A DNA stretch of 14,798 bases from Armatimonadota bacterium (lineage in GTDB: Bacteria; Armatimonadota; Chthonomonadetes; Chthonomonadales; Chthonomonadaceae). The first letter of the stretch is position 1; each line of letters opens with the position of its first letter. The notes beneath the pieces were generated by a model. It had not been told where the DNA came from, did not search any database, and saw only the letters and a program-made list of their open reading frames with translations. Shown in pieces: positions 14,706 to 14,798 of the stretch. Location: NCBI GenBank assembly GCA_026392135.1, contig JAPLCR010000410.1, positions 1-14,798 of the forward strand. Reading direction: 5' to 3'. Made by a program: the position numbers and the translations under genes.

Positions 14706-14798
14706 ATGGTTCCTGTTACCATGACGAAAGACCTGTTCGACCAACTGTTCGCTACCAACCGATGCGCCCCCTCTCACGATGGCATTGCGAATCGGGGC
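14706..14798 (+). CDS. unidentified protein, N-terminal 31 residues (partial)
   Basis: The ATG at 14706 is preceded by AGAGGAG about 10 bases upstream and opens a frame without a stop to the window edge. A second ATG at 14721 is an alternative start. The visible peptide includes TKDLFDQLFATNRCAPSHDG and ends ANRG. I do not recognise it. The NR...GxxN pattern is loosely reminiscent of the start of questin-oxidase-like proteins, but this is far too short to assign. It does not look like grpE, dnaJ or hspR, the usual dnaK neighbours. It lies 97 bases after dnaK on the same strand, with a hairpin between, so it may be partly co-transcribed. Confidence 0.6.
   Translation, partial: MVPVTMTKDLFDQLFATNRCAPSHDGIANRG

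Noticed and set aside
13532..14758. A 408-codon open frame antisense to dnaK
   Set aside because: Long antisense frames over hsp70 genes are a known by-product of their codon bias. The peptide is Phe/Leu/Arg-rich with no recognisable domain, and dnaK itself is unmistakable.
1..14798. CRISPR arrays, tRNA or rRNA genes, riboswitches
   Set aside because: I found no regularly spaced repeats, no tRNA-like cloverleaf or rRNA segment, and no recognisable riboswitch core on either strand by eye.

Overview
The window is an ordinary bacterial chromosome segment of mid-range GC with one accessory scar at its left edge. Both strands carry genes, with short operons and compact intergenic regions. The species cannot be fixed. 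The DnaK lacks the N-terminal insertion found in proteobacterial DnaK, HAIR-type heat-shock operators sit in front of dnaK, the phosphofructokinase is of the PPi/mixed type, and there are GspF-like membrane proteins, a lipoprotein and a HEAT-repeat membrane protein. Together these suggest a non-proteobacterial, probably diderm lineage. Armatimonadota or a neighbouring phylum is my low-confidence guess.

Layout, left to right. 1-312: one end of an IS5-family insertion sequence that has cut a DUF6978-like gene. 535-4221 (minus): an apparent operon of folK (folate biosynthesis) followed by two diverged GspF/PilC-type (T2SF) inner-membrane proteins, with no ATPase or pilin gene in view. 4492-5592 (minus): a two-TM HEAT-repeat protein with a probable TTG start. 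5823-6854 (plus): 6-phosphofructokinase whose active-site residues predict pyrophosphate as phosphoryl donor; it ends at a very long terminator hairpin. 6892-9467 (minus): an HTH-TPR regulator followed by a small lipoprotein, probably co-transcribed. 9724-12384 (minus): mutS, with a promoter placed so that the mRNA should be leaderless. 12737-14608 (plus): dnaK behind a consensus sigma-70-type promoter overlapped by a HAIR operator (HspR type), with a second, weaker HAIR copy upstream. 14706-end: the start of an unidentified gene.

Most genes are housekeeping (folate, glycolysis, mismatch repair, protein folding). The most informative signals are regulatory: the tandem HAIR sites, the leaderless mutS promoter, the long terminator that overlaps the neighbouring gene's 3' end, and the palindrome ahead of the phosphofructokinase gene. 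I see no convincing new defence or mobile system. The least explained items are the T2SF pair next to folK and the HTH-TPR/lipoprotein pair.
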